Source of the DNA: Streptosporangium brasiliense
GTDB taxonomy: Bacteria; Actinomycetota; Actinomycetes; Streptosporangiales; Streptosporangiaceae
Assembly: GCF_030811595.1 (NCBI RefSeq)
Contig: NZ_JAUSRB010000002.1
Span: forward strand, 2,480,001 to 2,544,000
Reading direction: 5' to 3'
Length of the DNA stretch: 64,000 bases
This document shows, piece after piece, positions 1-9,000 of the stretch (positions within the stretch are counted from its first letter, which is position 1; the number at the start of each line of letters is the position of its first letter). Below the pieces are notes generated by a model. That model worked only from the letters and a program-made list of their open reading frames with translations, did no database searches and had not been told where the DNA came from. The position numbers and the translations under genes are program-made.

Positions 1-2
1 GC

Positions 3-107
3 CGCCTGGTGGTCGCGGCCACGACGGACCACTACGTCCAGAACGCCGAGCCCGGACTCGTCCTCGACGCCGTCCACGAGGTCATCGCCGCTTACGGGCA
101 GAGGTGA
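3..107 (+). CDS. alpha/beta hydrolase, C-terminal end only (partial)
   Basis: An open frame enters from the left edge and ends in TGA at 105-107. The last residues read TTDHYVQNAEPGLVLDAVHE followed by a short helix. This resembles the end of alpha/beta-hydrolase enzymes, where a His after the last strand (here the DHYVQN stretch) completes the catalytic triad and a closing helix follows. Only 34 codons are visible, so substrate and start are unknown. The next gene lies on the opposite strand and converges on it. Confidence 0.5.
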   Translation, partial: RLVVAATTDHYVQNAEPGLVLDAVHEVIAAYGQR

Positions 108-196
108 CCGCCCGCCCCGGGCCGGGGCCGCCGCCGGCCCCGCCCATGCCCAGTCGGCGTCCGACCGCGTGGTGGCGCTGCCGGACCACCACGTTC

Positions 197-1153
197 TCAG
201 GGGTTCGAGATCACCTCGTGGAGCTTGGCGGCGAACTCCTCGGGCTGGGCGCCGAAGCCCCCGTGGTCGCCGGGGAAGACCACGGGCAGCGTCCCCAACC
301 GCTCGGCCACGGCGAAGGAGGCCCGGTACGGCGGTTCTCCCGCCGAGGCGCCGCCCACCGCCAGGACGACGCGTGCCGAGGACGCCTGGAGCGCGGCGAT
401 GTCCGGGGCGTACCCGATGAACGGCGGCACCTCGTAGCCGATGAAGAACTGCATGTTCCGCTCCATGCGCGCCATCATCCCCATCATCTCCGGGTCCGGT
501 CCCTCCGCCGTCTCCAAGGCCGGCTCCTCCCGCGATGCCTGGGCGGCGTCCCCCTGCGGGGCCTGTGCGGCCGCGTCTCCCCGCGCCGGCTCGCTGCCGT
601 CCCCCTGCGCCGGCTCGCCGCCGTCGCCCTGCGCCGGCTCGCCGCCCATCCCCATCCCGGTGGCGAAGACCTGCATCGCCGGCCCGGCGCCCTCCTTGAG
701 GAAGGTGTCCTCCACCTCCTGGATGACGGCGTGCCAGTGGTCACGGTCGGGCAGCAGGCCGAGGACGGGGGGTTCGTGGGCGACCAGGGCGCGCACCTGC
801 TCGGGGTGGCGGGCGGCCAGTTCCAGGCCGATGACCGCGCCGGAGCTGTTGCCGAAGACATACGCGGGCTCGTCCGCCGTGACGCCCACCGCCGTCAGCA
901 CGCGGTGTGCGTCGTCGCCGTGGACCTCGATGCTCTGCCGCTCCGGCGCCCCGGCCAGGGGGCTGCGCGAGTTGCCGCGCCGGTCGTACGTCACCACCGT
1001 GTACCGGCCGGCGAGCCGCTCGGCGAGGCCGGCATATCCGGCGGCGTCATAGATCCCGCCGCAGATCAGCAGCAGGACGGGACCGGAGCCGCAGACCTCG
1101 TAGTACAGCTCCGCACCGGGCACCTTCAGGATGTCCGTCTTCGTGGGTTCCAT
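197..1153 (-). CDS. alpha/beta hydrolase with an in-frame octapeptide repeat insert
   Basis: A 318-residue alpha/beta-hydrolase-fold protein, probably a cytosolic esterase or hydrolase. Visible landmarks are the oxyanion-loop strand (VLLLICGG), the YDRRGNSRSP segment, the nucleophile elbow GNSSGA and a late His in FPGDHGGFG. The ATG at 1153 follows a GGGGGAAC ribosome site; a longer frame to 1222 has no comparable site. The cap region contains a low-complexity insert built from GGEPAQGD-like octapeptides (about 24-nt units near 580-655), rich in Gly, Glu, Ala and Gln, which is not part of the usual fold. Substrate cannot be deduced. Confidence 0.8.
   Translation of the reverse strand: MEPTKTDILKVPGAELYYEVCGSGPVLLLICGGIYDAAGYAGLAERLAGRYTVVTYDRRGNSRSPLAGAPERQSIEVHGDDAHRVLTAVGVTADEPAYVFGNSSGAVIGLELAARHPEQVRALVAHEPPVLGLLPDRDHWHAVIQEVEDTFLKEGAGPAMQVFATGMGMGGEPAQGDGGEPAQGDGSEPARGDAAAQAPQGDAAQASREEPALETAEGPDPEMMGMMARMERNMQFFIGYEVPPFIGYAPDIAALQASSARVVLAVGGASAGEPPYRASFAVAERLGTLPVVFPGDHGGFGAQPEEFAAKLHEVISNP
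580..655. repeat. 24-nt in-frame tandem repeat inside the hydrolase gene
   Basis: About three imperfect 24-nt units encode GGEPAQGD, GGEPAQGD and GSEPARGD on the minus strand. The reading frame is preserved. They fall in the lid region of the hydrolase, so they probably form a flexible surface loop. Confidence 0.7.
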
Positions 1154-1412
1154 GCTCGTTCCCCCGGGGGTTGTCGTCTGTCTCGGTTCGGTCGATCGCA
1201 GCAGAGTCGGAGCCACGGCCACGTCCTCGACATCCCACCCAGAAGATTTCTGGAAAATATCCGCCCCCGTCCTCAGCCCCTGGTGAGGACAGGGGCCGCG
1301 TCCGGTCGTCCACCCGGCGGCGCGTGGACCAACCCGGGCACTCGCTATTCCGGTGAGGGTTCCAACCCTTCAGCCTCTCGCGCGCGTTGGTAACGGGCGA
1401 AGGGGGATCACA

Positions 1413-1931
1413 TTGAACCGCTACGACGGCTTCCACGAGTTCGTGCACGCCCGCCAGCAGTCGCTGATGCGGACCGCGTACCTGCTCACGGGAGACGCCC
1501 ACCTTGCGGAGGACCTGCTGCAGAGCGTTCTCATCAAGGTCGCCGGGCACTGGCCGAAGCTCTTACGGCACGGCAATCCCGAGGCGTACACCCGCAAGGC
1601 GCTGGTGAACCAGCACATCTCCTGGCGGCGCCGTACCACGAGAGAACTGCCGAGCGCCGACCCACCCGAGCGCGGGCACTCCCACGACGACTCCACGGTG
1701 AACCGGATCGTCCTACGCCAGGCCCTGGGCCGCCTGACCCCCCGGCAGCGCGCTGTGATCGTCCTGCGCTTCTACGAGGACCGTACCGAGCGCGAGACCG
1801 CCGACCTGCTGGGCTGCTCACTCGGCACGGTCAAGAGCCAGACCCACCACGCGCTGGGCCGCCTGCGCGCGCTCGCGCCCGAGCTGACCCACCTGCTCGC
1901 CGAGATCGAAATCCAGGAGGCGGACCGATGA
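1413..1931 (+). CDS. SigE-family ECF RNA polymerase sigma factor
   Basis: A 172-residue extracytoplasmic-function sigma factor. Region 2 covers about residues 10-75 (FVHARQQSLMRTAYLLTGD, then AEDLLQSVLIK), and region 4 about 110-165 (LTPRQRAVIVLRFYED, ending in a helix-turn-helix with GTVKSQTHHALGRLR). The YLLTGD and AEDLLQ pattern matches the actinobacterial SigE-like subfamily. I chose TTG at 1413 because AGGGGG lies six bases upstream and the domain starts there; an in-frame start at 1353 only adds unconserved residues. It overlaps the next gene by ATGA, so sigma factor and membrane partner are probably made together, as with sigma/anti-sigma pairs. Confidence 0.88.
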   Translation: MNRYDGFHEFVHARQQSLMRTAYLLTGDAHLAEDLLQSVLIKVAGHWPKLLRHGNPEAYTRKALVNQHISWRRRTTRELPSADPPERGHSHDDSTVNRIVLRQALGRLTPRQRAVIVLRFYEDRTERETADLLGCSLGTVKSQTHHALGRLRALAPELTHLLAEIEIQEADR

Positions 1932-3094
1932 CCCGGCTGCACGACGCACTGACCGACATCGCGGGTGAGGCCCCGGCCGTGGATCTGGCCGACCGTGCGA
2001 TCACAGGCGACAGGCGCAGGCGGCGGACCGGCGTGGCGCTGGTCGTGGTCGCCGTGGTCGCCGTGGTCGCGCTCGGTGCGGTGGCGGGCACCGGCCTACT
2101 GCCAGGCTGGCGCGACAACGTCATCGCCGCCACGCCGAAGGACTCTTCTCCCTCTCGGGGCGACGGCGCACTCGCTGACCTGCCGCCACGGGGGGTGGGG
2201 CCGCTGAGTCACGCCTACAAGACCTTCTGCCACGTCGCCCGTGGCGTGCCCGAGGACTGCCGCAACGGCGAGTGGCGGGTGGTCACCCGCGACGGCAAGA
2301 CCTACCACGTGCCCCAGGCACTCGGCATGGCCGGCACGCTGAACTCCGTCCCGCTGGCGATCACCAGGGACGGCCGCATGATGGCCTACTACAGCCGTGA
2401 GGAGCAGACGTTCAAGGTCCGCGACCTGGAGAGCGGCAAGGAGTTGACGGCTCCCGTCACGGTGGCGGAGCGGCGACTGCGCCCGCGGGCGTCCCTGGTG
2501 CTGTCCGACGACGGACGCCACCTGGCGTTCACCGCCTACCCGGCGGGGAAGGAGCCCGGCCTGCTCATCGACATGCGTGCCGGGACGACCACCCCCCTCC
2601 CGAGCGGGTGGGCTCCGACGAGCGTTGCCGACGGCGGCGATCCCGTGACGATGGTCAGTTACCCGCCGAAGGGAAAGGCCTGGCTGATGCCCCGGCCGGG
2701 TGGAGGCTCTCCCGTCACACTCGACGAGACGTACACAAGATTCAGCGCACTCGCCCCCGACGGCAGGAGCATCGCCGCCCTCGGCATGGAGAAGGTCAAA
2801 AGTGGTGGCATGCACATGGACGGCACCCTGGCCGTCCTCGACGCCACGACCGGCCGGACCAGTAGGAAGGTTACGGTGCGCGGCCTGCCGAAGGACACGG
2901 TCCTGCTCACCCTCGGAGCCTGGCTGAACCGCACCGAGGTCACGCTCGCCACCCTCCCGTCAGGTCGCATCTGGGAGAACCGCCAGATCACCTACGCGGT
3001 GAACGTCGCGACCGGCCAGGCCCGGATGCTGGGCGTCTATACGGGCCAGCACCCGTTCCAACTGGTCATCCCAGGGGCGGGGTTCGCAGGCTGA
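1928..3094 (+). CDS. membrane-anchored beta-propeller protein, putative sigma-factor partner
   Basis: A 388-residue protein: a short cytosolic N-terminus, one transmembrane helix at about residues 34-58 after an Arg-rich stretch, then a large extracytoplasmic region with repeated SxDGRxxAF-like blades (for example LSDDGRHLAF and LAPDGRSIAA) typical of WD40/TolB-like propellers. It overlaps the sigma-factor stop by ATGA, so it is translationally coupled. Genes in this position downstream of SigE-family factors often encode the membrane regulator. I do not see a classic zinc-binding anti-sigma motif (HxxxCxxC), so an anti-sigma role is inferred from position only. Confidence 0.75.
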   Translation: MTRLHDALTDIAGEAPAVDLADRAITGDRRRRRTGVALVVVAVVAVVALGAVAGTGLLPGWRDNVIAATPKDSSPSRGDGALADLPPRGVGPLSHAYKTFCHVARGVPEDCRNGEWRVVTRDGKTYHVPQALGMAGTLNSVPLAITRDGRMMAYYSREEQTFKVRDLESGKELTAPVTVAERRLRPRASLVLSDDGRHLAFTAYPAGKEPGLLIDMRAGTTTPLPSGWAPTSVADGGDPVTMVSYPPKGKAWLMPRPGGGSPVTLDETYTRFSALAPDGRSIAALGMEKVKSGGMHMDGTLAVLDATTGRTSRKVTVRGLPKDTVLLTLGAWLNRTEVTLATLPSGRIWENRQITYAVNVATGQARMLGVYTGQHPFQLVIPGAGFAG

Positions 3095-3721
3095 GGACAC
3101 GGCTCGCGCCAGAACGCGGGCCGTACCGCGAACTGATCGGTGAACGCGCCGACGAGCATGAACAGAAGTCACACCGCCGCCTTTGTCACTCCCTTTCGCC
3201 ACGGGACTTCCCGCTGCGGCATCGAGACGGCCGTTCCACGGGTGCATGCCCGGTGGTGACTCTCGCCCGTACGGCACAGCAGGCCATGAATGACGTCTTG
3301 GCATCCCTGGCTTCCCGGAAAGATCGCGGGGTGGTGGAGCCTCGGCGGGCGTACGGCGGATGGCCACACCACTGGCAGCCGAGAGGGGACGGGGGTTGCT
3401 CGGCATACCAACGGGCCCTGATGATCCGGATGGCTCACCAAAATTGGACACGTGGCCGCACCTCCAGTGTGTGATCCTGGCTCTGCCAGGCGACTCGACT
3501 CGCCGGGCAGAGCCGTCTTCTACAGTGCCCTCGGTCTGGTGGTAGTGGCTGATGAGCTGCGGACCACCAGCCTCGCGGAGGCTATCTCACTGCGATCTCG
3601 GAACCTTTTTCTGGTTGCTGGAGAGAACTGGAGGAGGTCCAGGTGCGTACGCTCACTTTTAACCGTGTAGTGGCAGCCTTGCTGTGAAATATCGAACGGC
3701 TTGCTCAGCAACATTTAATAG
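3095..3721. other. non-coding stretch at the left edge of the AT-rich island
   Basis: No convincing gene lies here. Base composition shifts from GC-rich to markedly AT-richer between about 3480 and 3720. The right half holds several hairpins (described separately). A very short frame, GTG at 3643 to TGA at 3687 (14 codons), sits behind a strong GGAGGAGG site; it could be a leader peptide or the stub of a gene cut off by the island, but nothing in it is recognisable. Confidence 0.6.
3479..3582. other. cluster of three hairpins, possible structured RNA
   Basis: Three inverted repeats follow each other. 3479-3514 pairs GGCTCTGCC with GGCAGAGCC and, after one mismatch, GGCGA with TCGCC around a six-base loop. 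3536-3570 pairs CTGGTGGT with ACCACCAG. 3570-3582 pairs GCCTC with GAGGC around GCG. A TTTTT run follows at about 3606. The first hairpin could alone serve as a terminator. The series could instead be a small RNA or a 5' leader. No known RNA family was recognised. Confidence 0.45.
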
Positions 3722-5362
3722 TTAATCAAGGTCGACTATTAGATGTTGCTGGCCGATCATGTGATGTTTCCGATGGTATCGGATATAGCCGAGATCGACC
3801 TTATGCTTCAATGTGAGATTCGTGATTATCTCTCCATCGGTCTGGTCAATTACTCTGAAGTCATCCTCAATGGTGATAGCGCCATATTTAAAGAGGTCAC
3901 GATGATTGGAGCAGAGGCATAGCATGTTTTCTTTGACATCTGGTCCGCTGTGGGGCATCTCTAGTCCCCGAATGTGTACGGTTGCGGCAAATTTCAAGCC
4001 ACCGGGAGCCTCGAGAATAACTCCGCAAATTTGACAGGCATAGTCGTATATCTGCTTCACCTCGGTAGCAAGTGATCTGTCGGCGTAGGATCCGGGTGCC
4101 ACGAGTTCCCAGCGACCAGGGTGAAGTTTGCGATTCAAATCTATTCTGGAGTGCACGTCATGATCAATGAGCTTTTCTAGCCGGAATTGTAGGATAGCCG
4201 GACCGTCGGTGCCAGGTTTCGCCCAGTAGTCTGTTACGGCGAATAAGCCGTCGTAGCTATATCCAGAAGCGGGCGAGAATTTCTTATTTCCGCCAGAGCC
4301 CCGTACCACTCGTACCGGAAGCCCCGTTATAACGCTCTTGATAAGAGCGGCATTTCCAGAATCTGTTGGAGACTGATCTTTAATTTGCTCGCCAGTGTTC
4401 GGGTCGCGACCGCCGTGACCAGTGTAGATGATAGTGTTGCCGTAGTCTTCGTCGTCATTATATCCGCCGGAGACTACGATAGACTCTGCGCCGCCTCGTG
4501 CAGCGGTTCCACATATCCCCGCCTGAAGCGGCCGATGTATCTTTGCGTTGTGAAGTGCGTGGCGATTAGGGAAAAGTGCGCCTGGAGTGACTCCAGGAAT
4601 CGGACCGTAATGCTCCTTAGTAATTCTTCCATGGGCGCGGTTTCGAAAAAGTATTAACTTTGAACTGAAGTCTTCTTCTCGTTTCTGTGGTACCGGCAAT
4701 CCCTTGTCTTGGAGTGCCTCTCTCGCATGCGTAAATAATGTATCTACGTCTAGTAGGTCGGGTTGATCAGGAATCCCTTTTTGAATGAGGCTGATTAGCT
4801 CTCCGCTGAATGCTGTGTACTCATCCCCGGCTTCGGCAGTTTTGTTCTCCCCAGCTGCGGCCATGAGATAAGTTCCGCGTAGCGCTGCACCGTTTGCCAC
4901 CCGTTCTGTCGGCTGGTCAACACCATTCATCAGGCCGAATGCGCGCCCGCTGTAGCAACAATCTAGAATGACTATTCGTCGGCGCGCCCTGCTGGCCCTT
5001 AGCTCGTCTCTGACATGATCGTAAGCCACTGATCGGTACATCCGCTTATCGTCCGATCCGACCAAGGACAGATAAAGATCACTTCCCGTTGAGTGAACCA
5101 ATCCGTGTCCGGCGAAGTAAACGATGAGGGTATCCCTTGCTTCCTCTGCAGCTAGCTGTAGAGGATCAAGCATGTCAATGGCGGTTTGTGGATTACTTAC
5201 AACTATGCAATTAGCGGCAGGCAATCCCCATAGATCTGCGCTCTGTAGAAGCTTGCTGAGTTCTTGTAGGTTATTTTCGACTGCAGGAATTGGCGGCATA
5301 TGCTCGTATTGACTTGTTCCAATCAGTACAGCACGCGACCTCAACGGATCAGGAAGGCTCAA
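3722..5362 (-). CDS. caspase-like protease / SRA (YDG) / HNH nuclease fusion
   Basis: A 546-residue three-domain protein. Residues 5-240 form a caspase-like peptidase C14 domain: catalytic His86 in YFAGHGL and Cys136 in LDCCYSGR. Residues 253-400 are an SRA/YDG modified-DNA reader: GPIPGV, HRPLQAGICG, SGGYNDDEDYGN, YTGHGGRD, LPVRVVRG and YDGLFAVTDYW. Residues 443-500 are an HNH nuclease: CQIC, His463, Asn479, then CLCSNH. Start is TTG 5362 behind AAGGA; it overlaps the EACC1-like gene by 14 bases. SRA-HNH proteins cut DNA with modified cytosine (McrA-like); the fused protease suggests a restriction module tied to a death or autoprocessing switch. Much AT-richer than the flanks, so probably acquired. 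Confidence 0.9.
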   Translation of the reverse strand: MSLPDPLRSRAVLIGTSQYEHMPPIPAVENNLQELSKLLQSADLWGLPAANCIVVSNPQTAIDMLDPLQLAAEEARDTLIVYFAGHGLVHSTGSDLYLSLVGSDDKRMYRSVAYDHVRDELRASRARRRIVILDCCYSGRAFGLMNGVDQPTERVANGAALRGTYLMAAAGENKTAEAGDEYTAFSGELISLIQKGIPDQPDLLDVDTLFTHAREALQDKGLPVPQKREEDFSSKLILFRNRAHGRITKEHYGPIPGVTPGALFPNRHALHNAKIHRPLQAGICGTAARGGAESIVVSGGYNDDEDYGNTIIYTGHGGRDPNTGEQIKDQSPTDSGNAALIKSVITGLPVRVVRGSGGNKKFSPASGYSYDGLFAVTDYWAKPGTDGPAILQFRLEKLIDHDVHSRIDLNRKLHPGRWELVAPGSYADRSLATEVKQIYDYACQICGVILEAPGGLKFAATVHIRGLEMPHSGPDVKENMLCLCSNHRDLFKYGAITIEDDFRVIDQTDGEIITNLTLKHKVDLGYIRYHRKHHMIGQQHLIVDLD

Positions 5363-5705
5363 TGGTATGATCCTTCATGGCGTCCAGAATCTGAATGATG
5401 AGATCGGGGTCGGCTTCGGAGAGGGCGACAGTGGTGCCGCCGCGTTCGATGGTCACCTGTGGTTTGTGGCGTCGCGTTTTGCGCCAGCTCGTTAACACAG
5501 CAGCCAGGCTCGGTAGCTGTAGCCCACTGGCTATTACCAATGCGATCAGGTCCAGAGTGTCGCCCATCTGGCCGGGAGAGGGCTCCTTCGTGACAAGAAG
5601 CACGTCGGCGTGATCAAGGATTTCTGGCTCACGTAGCAGCCAGTCGTAGAGCGACCGTAGCTCCTGCTCTGCATGCTCTCCGCTGATACGGATGTTGAAA
5701 GTCAC
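5349..5705 (-). CDS. EACC1-like effector-associated constant component
   Basis: A 118-residue protein of alpha/beta character: a leading strand (TFNIRISG), a helix containing LYDWLLREPEI, a hydrophobic central helix (MGDTLDLIALVIASG), a short SWRKTRRHK stretch and strands ending in GTTVALSEADPD. This layout matches EACC1, the small constant component found next to caspase-like and trypsin-like effectors in actinobacterial NTP-dependent conflict systems. It starts with GTG at 5705 after AGGGGGCAG and overlaps the downstream caspase fusion, so the two are one transcript and translationally coupled. In these systems it is thought to recruit or control the variable effector; that role is inferred here. 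Confidence 0.75.
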   Translation of the reverse strand: MTFNIRISGEHAEQELRSLYDWLLREPEILDHADVLLVTKEPSPGQMGDTLDLIALVIASGLQLPSLAAVLTSWRKTRRHKPQVTIERGGTTVALSEADPDLIIQILDAMKDHTIEPS

Positions 5706-6035
5706 CCTGCCCCCTGTCGCTTATGCCGCCTATCGATACACATCCACCCGAATGATGGTATATATGTACCTTTTTAAGGAAGGCGGGAAGAGGGAGGGTA
5801 GCAAACTGATTCTCGCTGGTCTAGATCGTTTGCCTCAGAAGTCCCCCGTAGCGTGACCAGCTCTTAGCCCATGGTGGGAAGGTTGCAGCTCTGCTGTCAC
5901 GGGGCGTGAGGCACATTCAGACAAAGCGCCATGCAGTACGTGCGGGTAGAGGCAGTGGCGCGTGAGAGCTAAGCGCCCGATTTGCCCGCTTCGTCGTGTC
6001 GAGTACTGGAGTCGAGTCATTTAGAGTTCCGGCTT
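5706..6035. promoter_or_regulatory. divergent promoter region of the conflict island
   Basis: This 330-base gap separates the leftward EACC1/caspase operon from the rightward helicase gene. It includes an AT-rich block around 5745-5785 (TGGTATATATGTACC and a following TTTTTAAGG) that could supply a -10 element for either direction. I see no gene and no clear operator. Confidence 0.5.
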
Positions 6036-9000
6036 ATGAGTGATCTCACGCCTGGCGTCTATGAGCAACTCGTCACGCATGCCCTCGACCGACGTCTACG
6101 CGCAGTTCCAGGCGAGCTCGTGGAGGTAACCTCCATCGATCAGGCGGATGCGGAGGACTATCTCATCCGGCACATTGCCGCTCTGACCCGTCACGCCCTA
6201 CGCGCGGCCAAGACTCCTGAACAGCAGATCGGTCGAGCGAACCACATCGCCGAAGCGATCATCAGGGAGTTCCTCGACACCGAGGATGAAGGGGAAAGGA
6301 TCGTTCAGCCCGGGCAGTTGCTTACCGAGGTGCGGAGGCCATCGGGGATTCCTGGACGGCCGGAGCCACGGACCAGGCCGGAGATCCCACTGTCCGCCAG
6401 TGCTCTCCTCGTGAACGGGCGAGGTCAGCCGAGCATTGGCACTGAAGTTAAGCGTGAGTTTGCGACTGCTGATCGAGTGGACCTGATCTGCGCCTTCATC
6501 AAGTGGTACGGCCTGCGTCTCATCGAAGGGTCGATCAAGGAGTTCATTGCCAGAGGCGGTGAGCTGCGAGTGATCACTACGACCTACATCGGCGCTACGG
6601 ACAGGGCCGCGCTGGACCGCTTGGTTGCCCTTGGTGCCACGGTCAAGATCTCTTACGAGACGCACAGCACGAGACTTCACGCCAAAGCATGGATGTTCCA
6701 CCGGCACACCGGCTTCTCGACTGCCTACGTAGGCTCATCCAACCTCTCCAAGGCCGCGCAGTTGGACGGTCTGGAGTGGAACGTGCGGCTCACCCAGATT
6801 GAACAGGCCCATCTGCTTTCGACGTTCACTGCCACGTTCGAGCAGTACTGGGCCGACCCGGCGTTTGAGGACTATGACCCGGCTCGCGACGGGTCTCGGC
6901 TAGCTGAGGCGCTCAAGCGCGAGGGTGGGTCAACTCCAACTGATCTGCCTTTGGAGATCGCCACGTTGGATGTGCTCCCGCGTTGGTATCAGGCGGAGGC
7001 ACTGGAAGAGTTGGAAGCCGAGCGTGAGGTGCATGGCCGTATGCACAACTTGGTTGTCATGGCCACTGGTACCGGCAAGACAGTGATTGCTGCACTCGAC
7101 TATCGCCGACTTGCTGCTGCAGGCAAGGTCGACAGCGTACTGTTCGTCGCTCATCAAGAGAAAATCCTGGACCAGAGCCGGGCTACTTTCCGGCAGACGC
7201 TCCGCGATGGGGAGTTCGGGGAGAAGCTTGTCGCTGGGCACCGACCGAAGAAGTGGCGGCATGTCTTCGCTTCAGTTCAGTCGCTGGCCAACATCAATCT
7301 CGATGAGCTCAACCCGGCCCGGTTCGACATGGTGATTGTGGACGAGTTCCACCATGCTCAGGCCCCCACGTATCGGCGACTGCTTGAACATCTTCAGCCG
7401 CGGTATCTTCTCGGTCTGACTGCTACCCCTGAGCGCACCGATGGGGTCGATGTCGGTGTGTTCTTCGGCGGGCGGATCGCTTACGAGCTGCGACTCTGGC
7501 AGGCCCTTGAACAGCAGCTTCTCGCTCCGTTTCACTATTTCGGCATCCACGACGAAGTCTCTCTGGCTGACGTGACGTGGCGACGCGGACACTACGACGA
7601 GGTGGCTCTCAGCGAGCTATATACCGGGAACCACGCCCGAGTACGCCTTATCTTGCAGGCCGTACAGGACAAGATCGCGCACCCTGGTGAGATGCGGGCG
7701 CTCGGCTTCTGCGTGAGCGTTCAACATGCCAGATTCATGGCCGACCAGTTCACCAAGCACGGCATCCCTTCCTTGGCCGTGACTGGTGATACGCCACTTG
7801 ATGAGCGTCGCCTCGCCGTACACCGCCTGAGAAAGGGGGAGGTCAACGCGCTGTTCACCGTTGACCTGTTCAACGAAGGTGTGGACATTCCCGAGGTGGA
7901 TACCGTCCTATTTCTGCGTCCTACGGAGAGCGCCACGGTCTTTCTGCAGCAGCTCGGTCGTGGTTTGCGTCGTGACCCGAACAAGACGTGTCTCACTGCG
8001 CTGGACTTCGTTGGCCACCAGCGCGCCGAATTCCGCTTCGACCTGCGGTTGCGTGCACTCACCGGGTTGCCCCGGCGTAGGCTCCCCGAGGCGTTGCCGA
8101 ACCCAACACTCCCTGCCGGGTGTCATCTCCAACTCGACAGCGTGGTGACCGAGATGGTCCTCGCCAACGTGCGCCGCGCCCTCCGTCTGCCATGGAAGGA
8201 TCTCGTCACCGAACTCCGCTCGATGCCCGAAATTTCGCTGGCAGGGTTTCTGGAAGAGACTGGTCTTGAGCTGGAGGACCTTTACCGGTCCGCTAAGGGA
8301 GGCTGGGCCGAGTTGCGTCGCCGTGCTGAGAACCGTCCCGTTGTGGAGGACGATGCCGACCGCAAGCTCGGTCGGGCAATCGGGCGTCTACTGCACGTCG
8401 ATGACCCGGTACGGCTGGCACTGCTCCGCGACGATTCAACGGACGATCAACGTCTGCTGGCCATGTTGCATGTTGCGCTGCTCGGTGGCGACGTGCCCTT
8501 CGACTCGGGGAAGGGGGTGCTGAACCTGCTGGAGATCCATCCTCAGCGACGGGAAGAACTACGTGAGGTGGCATCCATTCTTGAGGAACGTATGCACCGG
8601 GTCACCATGGAGGTCGCGGGCTTACCCCTGCGCCTTCACGCTCGATATGCCAAGAACGAAGCTCTGGCTGCCTTCGGCGTGGACCGTCCCGGTAACGTCC
8701 GCGAGGGTGTGAAGTGGGTGCCAGAGGCGGAGGCTGACGTTTTCTTCGTCACTTTGCGGAAGTCGAAGGGATTCTCTCCGACGACCATGTACAACGATCG
8801 CGCGATCAGCCCGACGCTCTTCCACTGGGAGTCGCAGAGCACCACACGCGCATCGTCACCGACCGGTCAGCGCTACGTCAACGGCGGCTCGACCGTGCAC
8901 CTCTTCCTCCGTGAGAGCAAAGACGAGGACGGCTCCCTCGGAGCCCCACCGTTCTTCTACGCCGGACCGATGACCTACGTGTCATCCGAGGGTGATCGGC

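Noticed and set aside
3253..3474. Short plus-strand frames in the left gap
   Set aside because: No ribosome site, no domain and overlapping alternatives in several frames.
3479..3582. Hairpins considered as a tRNA or attachment site
   Set aside because: No cloverleaf, no CCA end and no integrase nearby; the arms do not fit a tRNA.
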